Shown here: piece after piece, positions 24,851 through 34,637 of the stretch
Position numbering within the stretch: position 1 is the first letter of the stretch
Layout: each line of letters begins with the position of its first letter
NCBI GenBank assembly: GCA_045110575.1
Contig: JBGCGF010000015.1
Coordinates: 124,001-188,000, forward strand
Direction: 5' to 3'
From: CALDTK01 sp045110575
GTDB taxonomy: Bacteria; Bacteroidota; Bacteroidia; Chitinophagales; Saprospiraceae
DNA length: 64,000 bases
Notes under the pieces: generated by a model
Told to the model about the DNA's origin: nothing
What the model saw: the letters and a program-made list of their open reading frames with translations, nothing else
The model's database searches: none
Position numbers and translations under genes: made by a program

Positions 24851-25525
24851 TTAATCCTGTTGCAGTATAACCCTCAAGTCAATGTCCTTACATTTAAATT
24901 CAATTGAGTACGAAGCACCACCGGTACAGCTTACGAACGAGACGTTACCTTCAAATAACTCTGGGCAGGAATATCTAAAACTAAATATTTCCATGGTAGA
25001 TAACGAATCGGGAAAAGGATCAGTCAATTCGAGACTAACTATTCCAGTAAAATCGAGAGAATATCGGTCATTTCGATTAGTCTTTTTGTTGAAAGAAGTG
25101 AAATCGATACTAAGACTCTGGGAGTCTTTTGTGAGGCTAGAGCCCTTCACTACAAAAAGGTCATGAAATGAAAAAGCATCTAGCTTTTTTAGCTTTTCCG
25201 TTTGATTGCATATTTTCAATCTCCTCCAGGTATTATTTTGAAGGTCCATTTCAATCAAAAGTTCATTTTTACTCATAGTGACAAACTTGATACAATCAGA
25301 GCGAAATTCTAGCTGTTGGTTTCTTCCCTCCATTGTGGCGATAGCTCCACTTGTGCGTATGTAGAACTCATCAAGTGTAATGGTTTGTATACCGTATCGC
25401 GTTTGATGACGGTCATAGTTTCGGCCACTTGTACTCAGCCAGTCACTAATTACCAAGGTCTGCCCTATCCTGGAATATAGCGACTCCATTGCTTCAATTA
25501 TTTTACTCTTAAGAGTCTCATCCAT
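24851..25525 (-). CDS. Hypothetical protein
   Basis: A 224-residue protein without signal peptide or membrane segment. It looks like a mainly beta protein with an N-terminal helix (MDETLKSKIIEAMESLYSRIG), and contains several cysteines (SDC, KIC, SCPELF, VSCTGG, EFKCK). No family recognised. It lies ten bases upstream of the truncated pseudouridine-synthase gene on the same strand, so the two may be co-transcribed. Composition is more AT-rich than the genes before 22 kb. Confidence 0.5.
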   Translation of the reverse strand: MDETLKSKIIEAMESLYSRIGQTLVISDWLSTSGRNYDRHQTRYGIQTITLDEFYIRTSGAIATMEGRNQQLEFRSDCIKFVTMSKNELLIEMDLQNNTWRRLKICNQTEKLKKLDAFSFHDLFVVKGSSLTKDSQSLSIDFTSFNKKTNRNDRYSLDFTGIVSLELTDPFPDSLSTMEIFSFRYSCPELFEGNVSFVSCTGGASYSIEFKCKDIDLRVILQQD

Positions 25526-25600
25526 GAAAATTCTGTCTTTATTCGCCTCTTAGGCCTTTACCTTAATAACAAATTTACCAAATAATTCAATTTTTCCGTC

Positions 25601-25789
25601 TTAAGCAAAGACGACCTTCTTTAACTGTATCTCCTCAGGATCAAGAGTGTAATTGCAAGTAGTCTTAAAGTTCACCCTCTTCAGAATCGAACGCTTGAAG
25701 GTGGCTCTTTGCAGATCGCGGTTGCCAAACTTCGCTTCGATAAGGTCGCTGTCTCGCATTCGTACTGTCACCAATTTATCAGCTCTTAG
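25601..25789 (-). pseudogene. C-terminal remnant of a second pentapeptide-repeat gene
   Basis: The complement reads DSDLIEAKFGNRDLQRATFKRSIL-KRVNFKTTCNYTLDPEE and then a stop, with no start codon to make a full protein. It aligns without gaps to the end of the intact pentapeptide protein at 28368-28937 (ESDLTEAKFDNCDLSRAVF... NYTIDPEE). It lies just after the stop of the 840-residue T9SS gene, in the same orientation, so the T9SS gene is flanked by the intact copy and this fragment. Confidence 0.8.
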
Positions 25790-25792
25790 AGC

Positions 25793-28276
25793 TTAATTGA
25801 CCACGAGTTTTCTTGTAGTTGAATTACCTGCTTCAATCACCTTGAGGTAGTAGTTACCCTTGCTTAGTAGAGATGTACTTATTTTAGTGTCTCCTCCATT
25901 AATTGCTCTAGTCTCTACTACTTTACCCATGTTATCGTAAATTTTGACAGTGACATTCTTTGAAGTTATTGGTAGCGATACCGTAACCACCTCTGAAGCG
26001 GGATTCGGATAGATCTCTAAAAGATTCATCAATTCATTCGAGTTAGATGCTATGGGGTCCTCCGGAATACTAATTTTGTAAGCAGATCGCCCATAGGTGG
26101 CAGCAAAAAGGAAATTGTCAGCCTCGTGGATATGTAAGTCAGTTACTACAACAGACGGTAGGTTATCTCCAAGTGATTCCCAACTAGTCCCATTGTCATC
26201 ACTACGGAAGACTCCAATGTCAGTTGCGACATAAAGATTGCCGGTTACGTCCTTAACGATATCGTTTACGGGTATGTCAGGAAGGCCAGTGCCTATATCC
26301 GTCCAACTATTCCCAGCATCTGTACTCATGAATACATGCCCAAGATCACTTCCGTATCTGTATCCTGAAAAAGTACAGTAAACCGTATTAACGTCGTTTC
26401 GATCAGCTAGCACTTTTGTCGTCCAAAGGTTTGGTAGATCACTCGATACATTATTCCAATTTGCTCCTTGATCTTGCGAAACCCAAACGTTAGAATCATC
26501 CGTACCGACGATTAAAACGTCTGAATTTAGAGGTGATACATCAATAGTTGTAATTGTCCCGAATGTTAAGTTTAAACCTCTTGGCCCGTTTGTTAGATCC
26601 GGACTAATTAACGTCCAACTTTGAGACGAATTCGTAGATTTCCAAACCCGTTGAGAGCCAAAGTACATAGTTTCAGAATCTTGCGGATCTAAGACTACAG
26701 GAGTATCCCAGTTTGTTCTGTCTGCAGCCCCGATGCCACCTCTTGCGTAGAAAAACGATGAACCATTATTGGTAGACTTGACAAGGTTGCCGTATTGTGA
26801 TAGCGCAAAAATGTGTCTAGAATTATTTGATTTTACCAAAGGTTGAAAACCATCTCCCCCGTTGATTTCTGACCAAGAATCCTGACCACCGAACGTCCTA
26901 TTCGTTCCATTGTCTTGCGCTCCACCATAAACGATATTACTATTCTGAGGGTCGACAAAAATCCTGTAAAATTGAGTTATGGGTAGGTTTTCATACTTCG
27001 TAGAACTGAGTCCGTTATTCTCGCTTTTGTAAACTCCACCATCATTTCCTATCAAGACTTCATCCCTAACCTGCGTGTTAAAGGCAATTGCATGTTGATC
27101 TACGTGTACGTTTGGAAATGCTGTTACCCAGCTGTTTCCTCCATTAACAGACTTTTGAACGATGAAATCAGTGTTGTAAATTACATTCTCATCGAAAGGG
27201 TCGACATGAATCCCACTAAACCACCAGTGAAACCCGACATTGCGAAGCTGGCTTGAGTTAACCGCAAGCCAATTATCCCCTCCATTATTTGTCCGATAAA
27301 CGCCTTGAATAGAACCGCTTGTATTAGCATATCTAGAATAAAGCACTTCAGGATTAGATTGAGAAATCGAAATGCTAATTCTTCCTTTATCTCTAGCTTC
27401 GGTCGGAAGCCCATTCAACAACTCAGACCATGTAGAACCTCCATCAGTAGAACGATAAAGTCCTGACGTCTCACCTCCATAAGATCGATATTGAGGCCTT
27501 CTTACGCGTTGCCAAGCTGACGCGTAAATGATGTTGCCATCCGTTGGGTGGATAGCCATGTCAATGATACCAGTGCTATCACTAATGAATAGCACTTGAT
27601 TCCAAGTGTCACCGCGATCAGTGGATTTATATACCCCACGATTTGAGGAGTTTTTAAATATGGGCCCCATTGCGCTTGCAAATAGGACATTTTCGTCATT
27701 TGGGTCTATCAATATTTTGGATATGCTGCCTGTATGCTTAAGGCCTTTGTTTTCCCAGGTTACACCACCATCCGTACTATTGTAAACCCCGTCTCCATCA
27801 TATGCTAGCGATCCTCCGCCCGCATTTATTTCCCCAGTTCCAACCCAGATGTTCGCGGTATTAGTCTTTGAGATTTCAATGTCACCAATAGATAAAGACC
27901 CAGAATTATCAAATATTGGAACCCATGTGCCTCCTGCATTTTCTGTCTTGAAAATGCCTCCTGAAGCAGCACCTACATAGTAGGTGCCCCAGTCGTCAAC
28001 TGGAATTTCAATGTCTGTGACGCGCCCTCCAACATTTGAAGGACCCACAAATTCCCATTCGTCTAAGCTAGACTCAGTTCTTTTCGTTAGACTATTCTTC
28101 CAATTTAGGGCATCCGTAGAGGCATTCGCCTTAATCACGCCAGTAGGATATGCTCGTTGCATAAACATAAATTCGTACGGTGATTTACCTATTTCTTCCG
28201 ATACTATTTTTGAATCTTCTGTCAGACAACCAAAGCAGCCAAGAATCAAGATTGAAATAGTAAGGATATACTTCAT
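25793..28276 (-). CDS. BNR/sortilin-like beta-propeller protein with T9SS sorting domain
   Basis: The ATG at 28276 (MKYILTISILILGCFGC) is preferred over the open frame to 28315, giving about 827 residues. The N-terminus has a lipobox-like ILGC. The body is a series of BNR/VPS10-type repeats with S/T-D-G-G-x-T-W boxes (GIFKTENAGGTWVP, GVYNSTDGGVTW, GVYKSTDRGDTW, GLYRSTDGGSTW, GVYRTNNGGDNW, VFMSTDAGNSW, VFRSDDNGTSW), implying one or two propellers. The last 75 residues (LEIYPNPASEVVTV ... KGNYYLKV ... KLVVN) are a type A T9SS signal. Glycosidase activity cannot be assumed. Confidence 0.88.
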   Translation of the reverse strand: MKYILTISILILGCFGCLTEDSKIVSEEIGKSPYEFMFMQRAYPTGVIKANASTDALNWKNSLTKRTESSLDEWEFVGPSNVGGRVTDIEIPVDDWGTYYVGAASGGIFKTENAGGTWVPIFDNSGSLSIGDIEISKTNTANIWVGTGEINAGGGSLAYDGDGVYNSTDGGVTWENKGLKHTGSISKILIDPNDENVLFASAMGPIFKNSSNRGVYKSTDRGDTWNQVLFISDSTGIIDMAIHPTDGNIIYASAWQRVRRPQYRSYGGETSGLYRSTDGGSTWSELLNGLPTEARDKGRISISISQSNPEVLYSRYANTSGSIQGVYRTNNGGDNWLAVNSSQLRNVGFHWWFSGIHVDPFDENVIYNTDFIVQKSVNGGNSWVTAFPNVHVDQHAIAFNTQVRDEVLIGNDGGVYKSENNGLSSTKYENLPITQFYRIFVDPQNSNIVYGGAQDNGTNRTFGGQDSWSEINGGDGFQPLVKSNNSRHIFALSQYGNLVKSTNNGSSFFYARGGIGAADRTNWDTPVVLDPQDSETMYFGSQRVWKSTNSSQSWTLISPDLTNGPRGLNLTFGTITTIDVSPLNSDVLIVGTDDSNVWVSQDQGANWNNVSSDLPNLWTTKVLADRNDVNTVYCTFSGYRYGSDLGHVFMSTDAGNSWTDIGTGLPDIPVNDIVKDVTGNLYVATDIGVFRSDDNGTSWESLGDNLPSVVVTDLHIHEADNFLFAATYGRSAYKISIPEDPIASNSNELMNLLEIYPNPASEVVTVSLPITSKNVTVKIYDNMGKVVETRAINGGDTKISTSLLSKGNYYLKVIEAGNSTTRKLVVN

Positions 28277-28367
28277 AATGAAAAGTTTAGACTTCAAAAT
28301 ATATTGCAAATTCAAATCTTACTGAATTTTTGTCATGGAGAATCCATCCAAATGTAATCTAGGTTGC

Positions 28368-28937
28368 CTACTGCACTACCTTAAGCCCATATTTCCCTAA
28401 CAATCCAAACAATCCTTCTTTCGAAAATACTGCCTTCCCCATCCGGTTCTCCTCAGGGTCAATAGTGTAATTGTAGGCTGTCTTAAAGTTCACCTTCTCA
28501 AGAATCGAACGCTTGAATACAGCACGACTCAAATCGCAATTATCAAACTTCGCTTCCGTCAGGTCACTCTCTGTAAACTCTACCTCATGTAGTTGAGAGT
28601 TTACAAAAGACGTCTTCTTAATCTTACACTGATAGAAGGAGCTGAAATCGAGTGTGCAATCTGAAAAAGAGAAAGAAATTCCAAACTGATTACAACTCGA
28701 AAATTGGAGCCCAATCATTTTGCACCCCATAAACTTCGCGTCTTGAAAAAGTGTCTCTTCCAGCGTCACATTGCTCAGATTGCAATCGGTAAACTCGCAA
28801 TTCGTAAAGCGACATTTCGCTAGGCTTGAAGTTGAAAAGTCACAACTCTTGAATTCACAGTACTCATAATTCGCCTGACCCAAAGATGTCTTTGAGTAGT
28901 CTTGATGTGCGATCACTTGATCTTCTATAAGTTCCAT
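28368..28937 (-). CDS. Pentapeptide-repeat protein
   Basis: From the ATG at 28937 (MELIEDQVIAHQDYSK) the product is 189 residues; the open frame extends to 29027. It consists of A(D/N)Lxx-type pentapeptides: YEYCEFKSCDFSTSSLAKCRF..., SDLTEAKFDNCDLSRAVF, forming the right-handed quadrilateral helix. The tail, NYTIDPEENRMGKAVFS-KEGLFGLLGKYGL, is typical of the cytosolic Qnr-like subgroup, some of which mimic DNA and protect gyrase; that role is not shown here. A truncated second copy lies at 25601-25789. Confidence 0.9.
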   Translation of the reverse strand: MELIEDQVIAHQDYSKTSLGQANYEYCEFKSCDFSTSSLAKCRFTNCEFTDCNLSNVTLEETLFQDAKFMGCKMIGLQFSSCNQFGISFSFSDCTLDFSSFYQCKIKKTSFVNSQLHEVEFTESDLTEAKFDNCDLSRAVFKRSILEKVNFKTAYNYTIDPEENRMGKAVFSKEGLFGLLGKYGLKVVQ

Positions 28938-29070
28938 TGTAGCTTTTCTTTCAGGAAGCACACCTAATGCGGAAAGTAGTAGCTCTACCCCATCACCCGT
29001 GCTCACCCCGCGCCTTCGAATATACAATCTTGAGCCTACACGGTTATTTTATAAAACCTGACATCTGACT

Positions 29071-29475
29071 TTATTCCGTAGGTAAATCACTCCGGCTTAT
29101 ATTGTTCAATAATCCGGTTCTGTCAACCATCCAGATAAGAAGAACTCCAAGTGTATAAGCCACCAGATCTTGAATGCTAAAGGAAGTTCCGAAGACGATG
29201 TTCGCTAGCTTGTTGTCACCAAGCCCTAATATTTCAAGGAAATTTGTCAACTGCAAAAATTCCGTAGCAAAAGCGATGGCTAGAGTTGCTATTGCGATGT
29301 AGAGTGGCTTGGTCTTTATAAAACTTCTAAGGAAACAGTAGACGAGTATCGTGACTAAAAAGTCACCTATGGTGTGCCTTATGAAACCTGATTTCAGGTA
29401 AACTGCTATAAGTACTTCAACGCCGAATAGTAGCAAGAATAAAAGGAAGTGCTTTTTGTTGAAAGTGAAGTTCAT
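29071..29475 (-). CDS. DUF2809/VanZ-like small membrane protein
   Basis: A 134-residue protein with four membrane helices. The block FIRHTIGDFLVTILVYCFLR near residue 31, TEFLQLTNF near 71 and FSIQDLVAYTLGVLLIW near 100 match DUF2809 proteins, which are related to VanZ. The family has no established function. It follows the SDR gene with an 11-base gap, on the same strand, suggesting co-transcription. Confidence 0.8.
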   Translation of the reverse strand: MNFTFNKKHFLLFLLLFGVEVLIAVYLKSGFIRHTIGDFLVTILVYCFLRSFIKTKPLYIAIATLAIAFATEFLQLTNFLEILGLGDNKLANIVFGTSFSIQDLVAYTLGVLLIWMVDRTGLLNNISRSDLPTE

Positions 29476-29486
29476 TATGCTTCGTA

Positions 29487-30254
29487 TTACATATTGTAAA
29501 CACCGCCATTGATATCAAGCGTAGCTCCAGTAATGAAGCCATCAAATTCGGAGGCTAGATATAAAACCGCTCGTGCAACATCCGCTGAGTTTCCTGCACG
29601 CTTGATAGGAATGCCTGCTGTTGTTGCAGCTGCCGATTCTTTTGTCGTGTGTGTATTGTGAAACGAAGTCCCTAGAATTAGGCCTGGAGAGACTGCATTT
29701 ACTCGAATCCCTTGTGGTCCCAACTCAGCAGAGAGCGCACGTGTTAGCGTAAGGATAGCTCCCTTGCTTGTTGAATAGGCCAATGAACCATGGTGACCAC
29801 CTTTTCGCCCTGCAAGTGAGGCTAGATTGACGATACTGCTATTCTCGTTTTTCGCTAAATAAGAAGCTGCTGCCCTTGTCACAAACATCATAGAGGTGAG
29901 GTTGATATCCATGACTTTATGCCAGAACTCAGTCTCCATCTCACTAAGCAACTTTCGAGCAACCAGAGAACCTGCATTATTGATCAGAATATCCAAGCCG
30001 CCAAGTGCTGCTACCGCCTGCTCAACTAATGCATTTGCGTCGGCTTCTTCCGTCAGGTCACCAGCAATCGAGACTGCTTTTAGTCCTTTGCTGGTTGCAT
30101 ACTCCTTCAACTGATTAGCTGTATCAGCACTAGAGAAATAGTGGATGGCAACGTTTGCTCCGCTGTCAATAAAGTGTCTAGTGATAGACTCTCCAATTCC
30201 TTGTGCACCAGCTGTGATGAGGACGCTTTTGCCAGCTAATTTGTTATCGTTCAT
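29487..30254 (-). CDS. SDR-family oxidoreductase
   Basis: From the ATG at 30254 (MNDNKLAGKSVLITAG) the product is 255 residues. Classical short-chain dehydrogenase motifs are present: cofactor loop TAGAQGIGES (a variant of TGxxxGxG), NNAG near residue 87, and YSTSK with the catalytic Tyr and Lys near 154-158, followed by VSPGLI. The tail GFITGATLDINGGVYNM is typical of FabG-like enzymes. Substrate is unknown; an NAD(P)-dependent ketoreductase or sugar dehydrogenase is possible. Confidence 0.9.
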   Translation of the reverse strand: MNDNKLAGKSVLITAGAQGIGESITRHFIDSGANVAIHYFSSADTANQLKEYATSKGLKAVSIAGDLTEEADANALVEQAVAALGGLDILINNAGSLVARKLLSEMETEFWHKVMDINLTSMMFVTRAAASYLAKNENSSIVNLASLAGRKGGHHGSLAYSTSKGAILTLTRALSAELGPQGIRVNAVSPGLILGTSFHNTHTTKESAAATTAGIPIKRAGNSADVARAVLYLASEFDGFITGATLDINGGVYNM

Positions 30255-30413
30255 GTTTTCTTGCTTTAAGGGGGTGAGCATTACCTCCACAAATTTGCTG
30301 ATAAATTAGCTAGCAAGTCTTCGCTGGCTACCTAAAACCTACTAAACTTTCGACACATCACATTCTTGCTCGATTGGGTTACATTAATTTTGCTGAAATG
30401 GGGCTGTATTATC

Positions 30414-33400
30414 CTACTGGACAGCTAACCTTTGCTCATAAAGTCGTCCGTCTATTGAAAAGCAGACGGAGTAGGTGCCAGGTGATAAATCGCCAACGTA
30501 AAATTGCGATATCTCTCCGCTATTGAGTAGTACTGATTTTACCAGTCGGCTAGTTAGGTCGTAAATGTTACCTGTAGTAGAGCTTGCAGGCAAGCCTGTC
30601 AGATCGAAATTGACGTATTCGGTTGCAGGCTGCGGAAACATCTTAATCGGTTGATTCTTTACTTCCACAATTGGGGAAGTAATTGCAGCCGAAGAGGCTA
30701 ACATCGTAAACCCATTTCGAAGGTACACACCACCTTGACTTCGAGGAACAAGATCAAGGTCGATCTCAACAAAATAATAGAAACCAGTAAAGCCTGCAGC
30801 TGCAGCTGGTATCACCACATAAGAACTGCCAGGTGATTCGCATGTACCCGTTGGGTCAATAAGGATTTTAATGTCTCGAATAGAATTCAGGGTAGGATCA
30901 AGCGCTAGTAATTGATCTATCTCTGTTGGGGGGAAATACAATCGGTAGCGCCCATCCATTTCTTCACCTGCTTGCTCTGGAACGAAGGTGAACGAGCGAG
31001 GAAGAACAATCTCACCATTCGGCAAAGGAGATTGAGCTCTCACATACTCAATGCTTCCCGCTGGATTCGTGGCATCTATACAATGGGCCACGTCAACAGC
31101 ATCAGGGCTGAAGTAATAGTATCCACCATAGGAATCTCTATAACGGATGGTCTCTTGGCACTGAGAGGTAACAGGAGCGATTCCCTGTATTAGATGATGT
31201 TCTCCTCGTAGACAAATATCGACTTCAATATTCCCATCCGGCAATCCTGGTTCGATTCCAGAAAACTTTACCCCAATATCATACCCTTCATACAGTGTTA
31301 GGTCCTCAGCAGCGATCTCAAACTCATTTTCACTTATAGAAAATGGACCAAAACAGAACTCAGGTTCTGATGCTCCAATACGAGTTGCAGTAATTTCTAT
31401 TTCAGCCATCGGAGGTACCCCGAGTACTGTAGGACTAAATTCAATCAGGATCGACGAGTATGGCATTACAGCTTCAAGTCGTACAAATTTCCAACGATCG
31501 TAGGCATTCGCATTAGTATTGTCACATTGCAAATCAGGTTGAGCCGCAGGAGTAAATTGTGAAGCATAATTAAAGGAAGAGCAGCTAAGATTATTGAAGG
31601 ATAAGAATACAGGTTGAGGCATGTCTGGGCCATCACCTATCTTTTGCTCTGTGTTAATACTGACGTCTTTGTTTGCTGAGCCTTGCGAGAATGTTGACTC
31701 ATGCGCAACGAGAAAGTGATCCCGGCCAGGAATTAAGCCATGTAATTCGTGTTGTACATATTGTGCTTGAGTCGATATCTCAACCATACTATCACAGGTT
31801 CCGTAAAAAACACTGTAACCGGCCGCACGTTGAGCGTTTGAACTTAAATCATATTCAACACTAACCACACCAGTTGGTGGAGCAGTAAAGGAATACCATG
31901 CACCATTGTTGAACTCTAAAGACTGATTAATGTTAGCTTCATAATTCAAGAATACAGTATTGCTGAATTGATTTTCTGGCCAATTAGTCGCATTGCCATC
32001 GAGGATCATAGGCAATGCTCCACCACAGCTATCATTTTCGGGCGGTGTCAAGCCTGCTGTTAGGTAGATTTGGTGTTGTCCTCCAAAGAAAGGGACTTCT
32101 TTTCTAAGATAATACGTTTGACCTGGAGTCAGTCCCCCTAATTTGCTGGGTAGATCTTGGTCGCATTGTACAGGCTGCTGATCACTGCAGCTTAGGTAAA
32201 GTTCTAGGTTCCTGACATTAGGGACAACAACCCCACTTATAGGTGCAACGAATTTATACCATACGTCTTTATTGAGGTCTCCGTCGGTACAGTTAGGTAT
32301 TCCACTCGGGTAAGCGTTGTCGAGTTCAGTGGTCACCGTTACCCGGGGAGCGCCAGGTTGCTGCACCAGTACTTCTATGGCACCAAAACAAAAGTCATTC
32401 GCTAGTGGAGGAAGACAATCCAATGAAAATTCAAAACCATAGTCAAGTGGTACTGGGCCTGGAGTAAGTTCTAGCGCGAAAACGAAATAGTAGGTAACGC
32501 CAGCTTCACTAGCCAAGCTAATGAGATTGTCATAGTCGGTATCAAGATAGTGGTCATATTCGGAATCAAGATAAGTTAGCTGCCCGCCAACATCTTTTAA
32601 AATACAGACATTAATTTCTTTCCATCGACTAGATGTTCCCCCTGGTACAGCGCGCGTTTTGATATCAATCGACGATCCATCACTTTCGTACTTATACCAA
32701 AGTGTAGGACTTGCTGTTAGACAATTTCCGCTGGTTCCTCCAATAGAAGGATCCCCGAAGGTCGGTACACTTATAGATTCTCCGCATGCAATAGCTGTTG
32801 CACCAACTTGCTCCTCATTCACAGGTGGTGAATCATTTTCGCACTCAAGCCAAATTTCAAAGTTGTCTAAATCGGGTACCCCTTGGCTACCATTCGGAAT
32901 AGCTAAACCAATTGCTACATAATACTCCTGACCGGGTGTAGTTACAGCTTGCCAAACGAATTCATTGGATTGACTCGCTATTCCTGTATAAGTGTAGTTC
33001 AAGCTAGAACCTCCACAAGAATCACTAAATATGTGTGCAAATACACGTGAAGCTAATGGCGTAGCCGATGTTAAGAATAATCGGTATTTTTGACCATTTC
33101 CAGTAAAATGGTAGTACACCGTACGCAACTGCCCTTGCTGCACTGGATCTCCAGAAATTCTTGAGTCTTTAGTACTGCCAATTAGCCGTGTTCCACATAA
33201 AATTTGTTCTGCGTTCGTGCATAAGTTATTAGAAGGGGGATGTCGACAATTTATAGAAATCTCGGTTAGTCTGCCAAAATTATCAGTAAAAATACTTGTT
33301 CTTTCTATGCACTGGAAGTAGTATGTTTTACCTGCTGTAGTATTGAAAAAATATTCAGTGTTACTCGGTATATCGAGAGCTTCTATTTTTGTCAGCCCTC

Positions 33401-34463
33401 CGCAATCGTTTCCTTCGTAAATCACTACATATGGATCACTTTCAATTCCCAACTCCTGTCCAGTTCCTTCAAGGGTCAGCCAGTTGACATAATTGGGAGG
33501 GAAATCTGGACCAATATAAATTGGTCTCCATCTACGATCCCATGAATAGTCTAATCCTAAGCAATTTATTTGTACTGCCTCAGAACAAGTAACTCCTGGT
33601 CCTGATTCTACTAACTGCCGACCACGGCAGTTAGTAGCACGAATCTCGAAAGAAAGGTTTGGGCCTCCCGCATTTGTATTAGTACCAACAGCGATATAAA
33701 GAGACTGATCGTTTGGAGGCAGTTCTATTGAAGCAGCATCTGTGCATAATAGTGATGTAAGGTTGCCGCAATCACTGCCAGTGAAAATTTCGTATTGCAC
33801 CCAAAAATCAGAGCTACGAATTTCCAAGTTTAAGCTGCGCTCAGGGTTGTCGATTTTAAACCAAAGAGGCCGGGTCACATTGCATGTAGTAGATATTCCT
33901 CCTGTAGAACCTGCCAACTCGAATGATTGCCATTGTGATTGACAAGTCAGTTCAATGGAGGATATACACTGGTCATTTGATGGAAGGGCTAGTACGCTTT
34001 CACTAAAACAAAATGAAAATTGAGCATCAATAGCTCGATCCCACTCTACTTGTACGATAAGATTGTCACCTATCTCCCAACCTGAAAGGCTAATTGGTGA
34101 ACCGTAGATGCAACTGTTAATGTAGTCGCCACAAACCGGGTTGCTAGCAGACCCTAAGTTTTCGTAGACACTTGCGCGGATTCCGGCGCCAAACGAGAAG
34201 TTAGGTTGCAGTCCACGTGTGGTTGCCGTCCACGTATAAAAGCGGTCAAATTCGCCATAGCCCACGGCTTGTGTTTCGATACTACTCCGTGTTGTGCCGT
34301 CGGTGTGTACATTTAGTTGAATACCGTTCGCGCTGCACGCAGCTGATGATGATAAAACGAGTAATGATGAAGCACCCGAACACTCGTTATTGGATGGCTG
34401 GCAGTAGCCAGCAACGGCAACCGCGAAAGTGAGGAGAAGCGTAAAAAGTGAACGTGGTATCAT
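30414..34463 (-). CDS. Giant secreted multi-domain protein with T9SS sorting domain
   Basis: A 1349-residue protein with a signal peptide ending VAGYCQ. At least six related modules of 100-150 residues begin with an N-x-C-x-x-A/S pattern (SNNECSGASSL, SNDQCISSIEL, SNNLCTNAEQI, NDFCFGAIEV, NDSCGGALPM) and contain W/Y-F/Y-x-F-T/x-A/P and LTPGQTYYL blocks, a common surface-protein repeat in Bacteroidota. The last roughly 75 residues (IKMFPQPATEYVNFDL ... LSPGTYSVCF ... RLAVQ) are a type A T9SS signal. A role in adhesion is plausible but unproven; no enzyme motif seen. Confidence 0.88.
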   Translation of the reverse strand: MIPRSLFTLLLTFAVAVAGYCQPSNNECSGASSLLVLSSSAACSANGIQLNVHTDGTTRSSIETQAVGYGEFDRFYTWTATTRGLQPNFSFGAGIRASVYENLGSASNPVCGDYINSCIYGSPISLSGWEIGDNLIVQVEWDRAIDAQFSFCFSESVLALPSNDQCISSIELTCQSQWQSFELAGSTGGISTTCNVTRPLWFKIDNPERSLNLEIRSSDFWVQYEIFTGSDCGNLTSLLCTDAASIELPPNDQSLYIAVGTNTNAGGPNLSFEIRATNCRGRQLVESGPGVTCSEAVQINCLGLDYSWDRRWRPIYIGPDFPPNYVNWLTLEGTGQELGIESDPYVVIYEGNDCGGLTKIEALDIPSNTEYFFNTTAGKTYYFQCIERTSIFTDNFGRLTEISINCRHPPSNNLCTNAEQILCGTRLIGSTKDSRISGDPVQQGQLRTVYYHFTGNGQKYRLFLTSATPLASRVFAHIFSDSCGGSSLNYTYTGIASQSNEFVWQAVTTPGQEYYVAIGLAIPNGSQGVPDLDNFEIWLECENDSPPVNEEQVGATAIACGESISVPTFGDPSIGGTSGNCLTASPTLWYKYESDGSSIDIKTRAVPGGTSSRWKEINVCILKDVGGQLTYLDSEYDHYLDTDYDNLISLASEAGVTYYFVFALELTPGPVPLDYGFEFSLDCLPPLANDFCFGAIEVLVQQPGAPRVTVTTELDNAYPSGIPNCTDGDLNKDVWYKFVAPISGVVVPNVRNLELYLSCSDQQPVQCDQDLPSKLGGLTPGQTYYLRKEVPFFGGQHQIYLTAGLTPPENDSCGGALPMILDGNATNWPENQFSNTVFLNYEANINQSLEFNNGAWYSFTAPPTGVVSVEYDLSSNAQRAAGYSVFYGTCDSMVEISTQAQYVQHELHGLIPGRDHFLVAHESTFSQGSANKDVSINTEQKIGDGPDMPQPVFLSFNNLSCSSFNYASQFTPAAQPDLQCDNTNANAYDRWKFVRLEAVMPYSSILIEFSPTVLGVPPMAEIEITATRIGASEPEFCFGPFSISENEFEIAAEDLTLYEGYDIGVKFSGIEPGLPDGNIEVDICLRGEHHLIQGIAPVTSQCQETIRYRDSYGGYYYFSPDAVDVAHCIDATNPAGSIEYVRAQSPLPNGEIVLPRSFTFVPEQAGEEMDGRYRLYFPPTEIDQLLALDPTLNSIRDIKILIDPTGTCESPGSSYVVIPAAAAGFTGFYYFVEIDLDLVPRSQGGVYLRNGFTMLASSAAITSPIVEVKNQPIKMFPQPATEYVNFDLTGLPASSTTGNIYDLTSRLVKSVLLNSGEISQFYVGDLSPGTYSVCFSIDGRLYEQRLAVQ

Positions 34464-34637
34464 AGCTAGCTGTCAATAATTAAGCTGCAACCAGTCTACT
34501 TAAATGCAGCATGCACCCAAGAAGGGTACTATAGAACTTGTAAAGTAAAGCTTTTCGAAGTAACCTATCCAAAGCAGGGAGTACTGCTGGTTTCCAATGA
34601 ATTAGAAGAAATAAGCCTTTATCGTTAGAAGATGGCT

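Noticed and set aside
34464..34637. Possible gene in the gap between the acyltransferase and the giant T9SS gene
   Set aside because: No frame with coding character; it is simply AT-rich upstream sequence.
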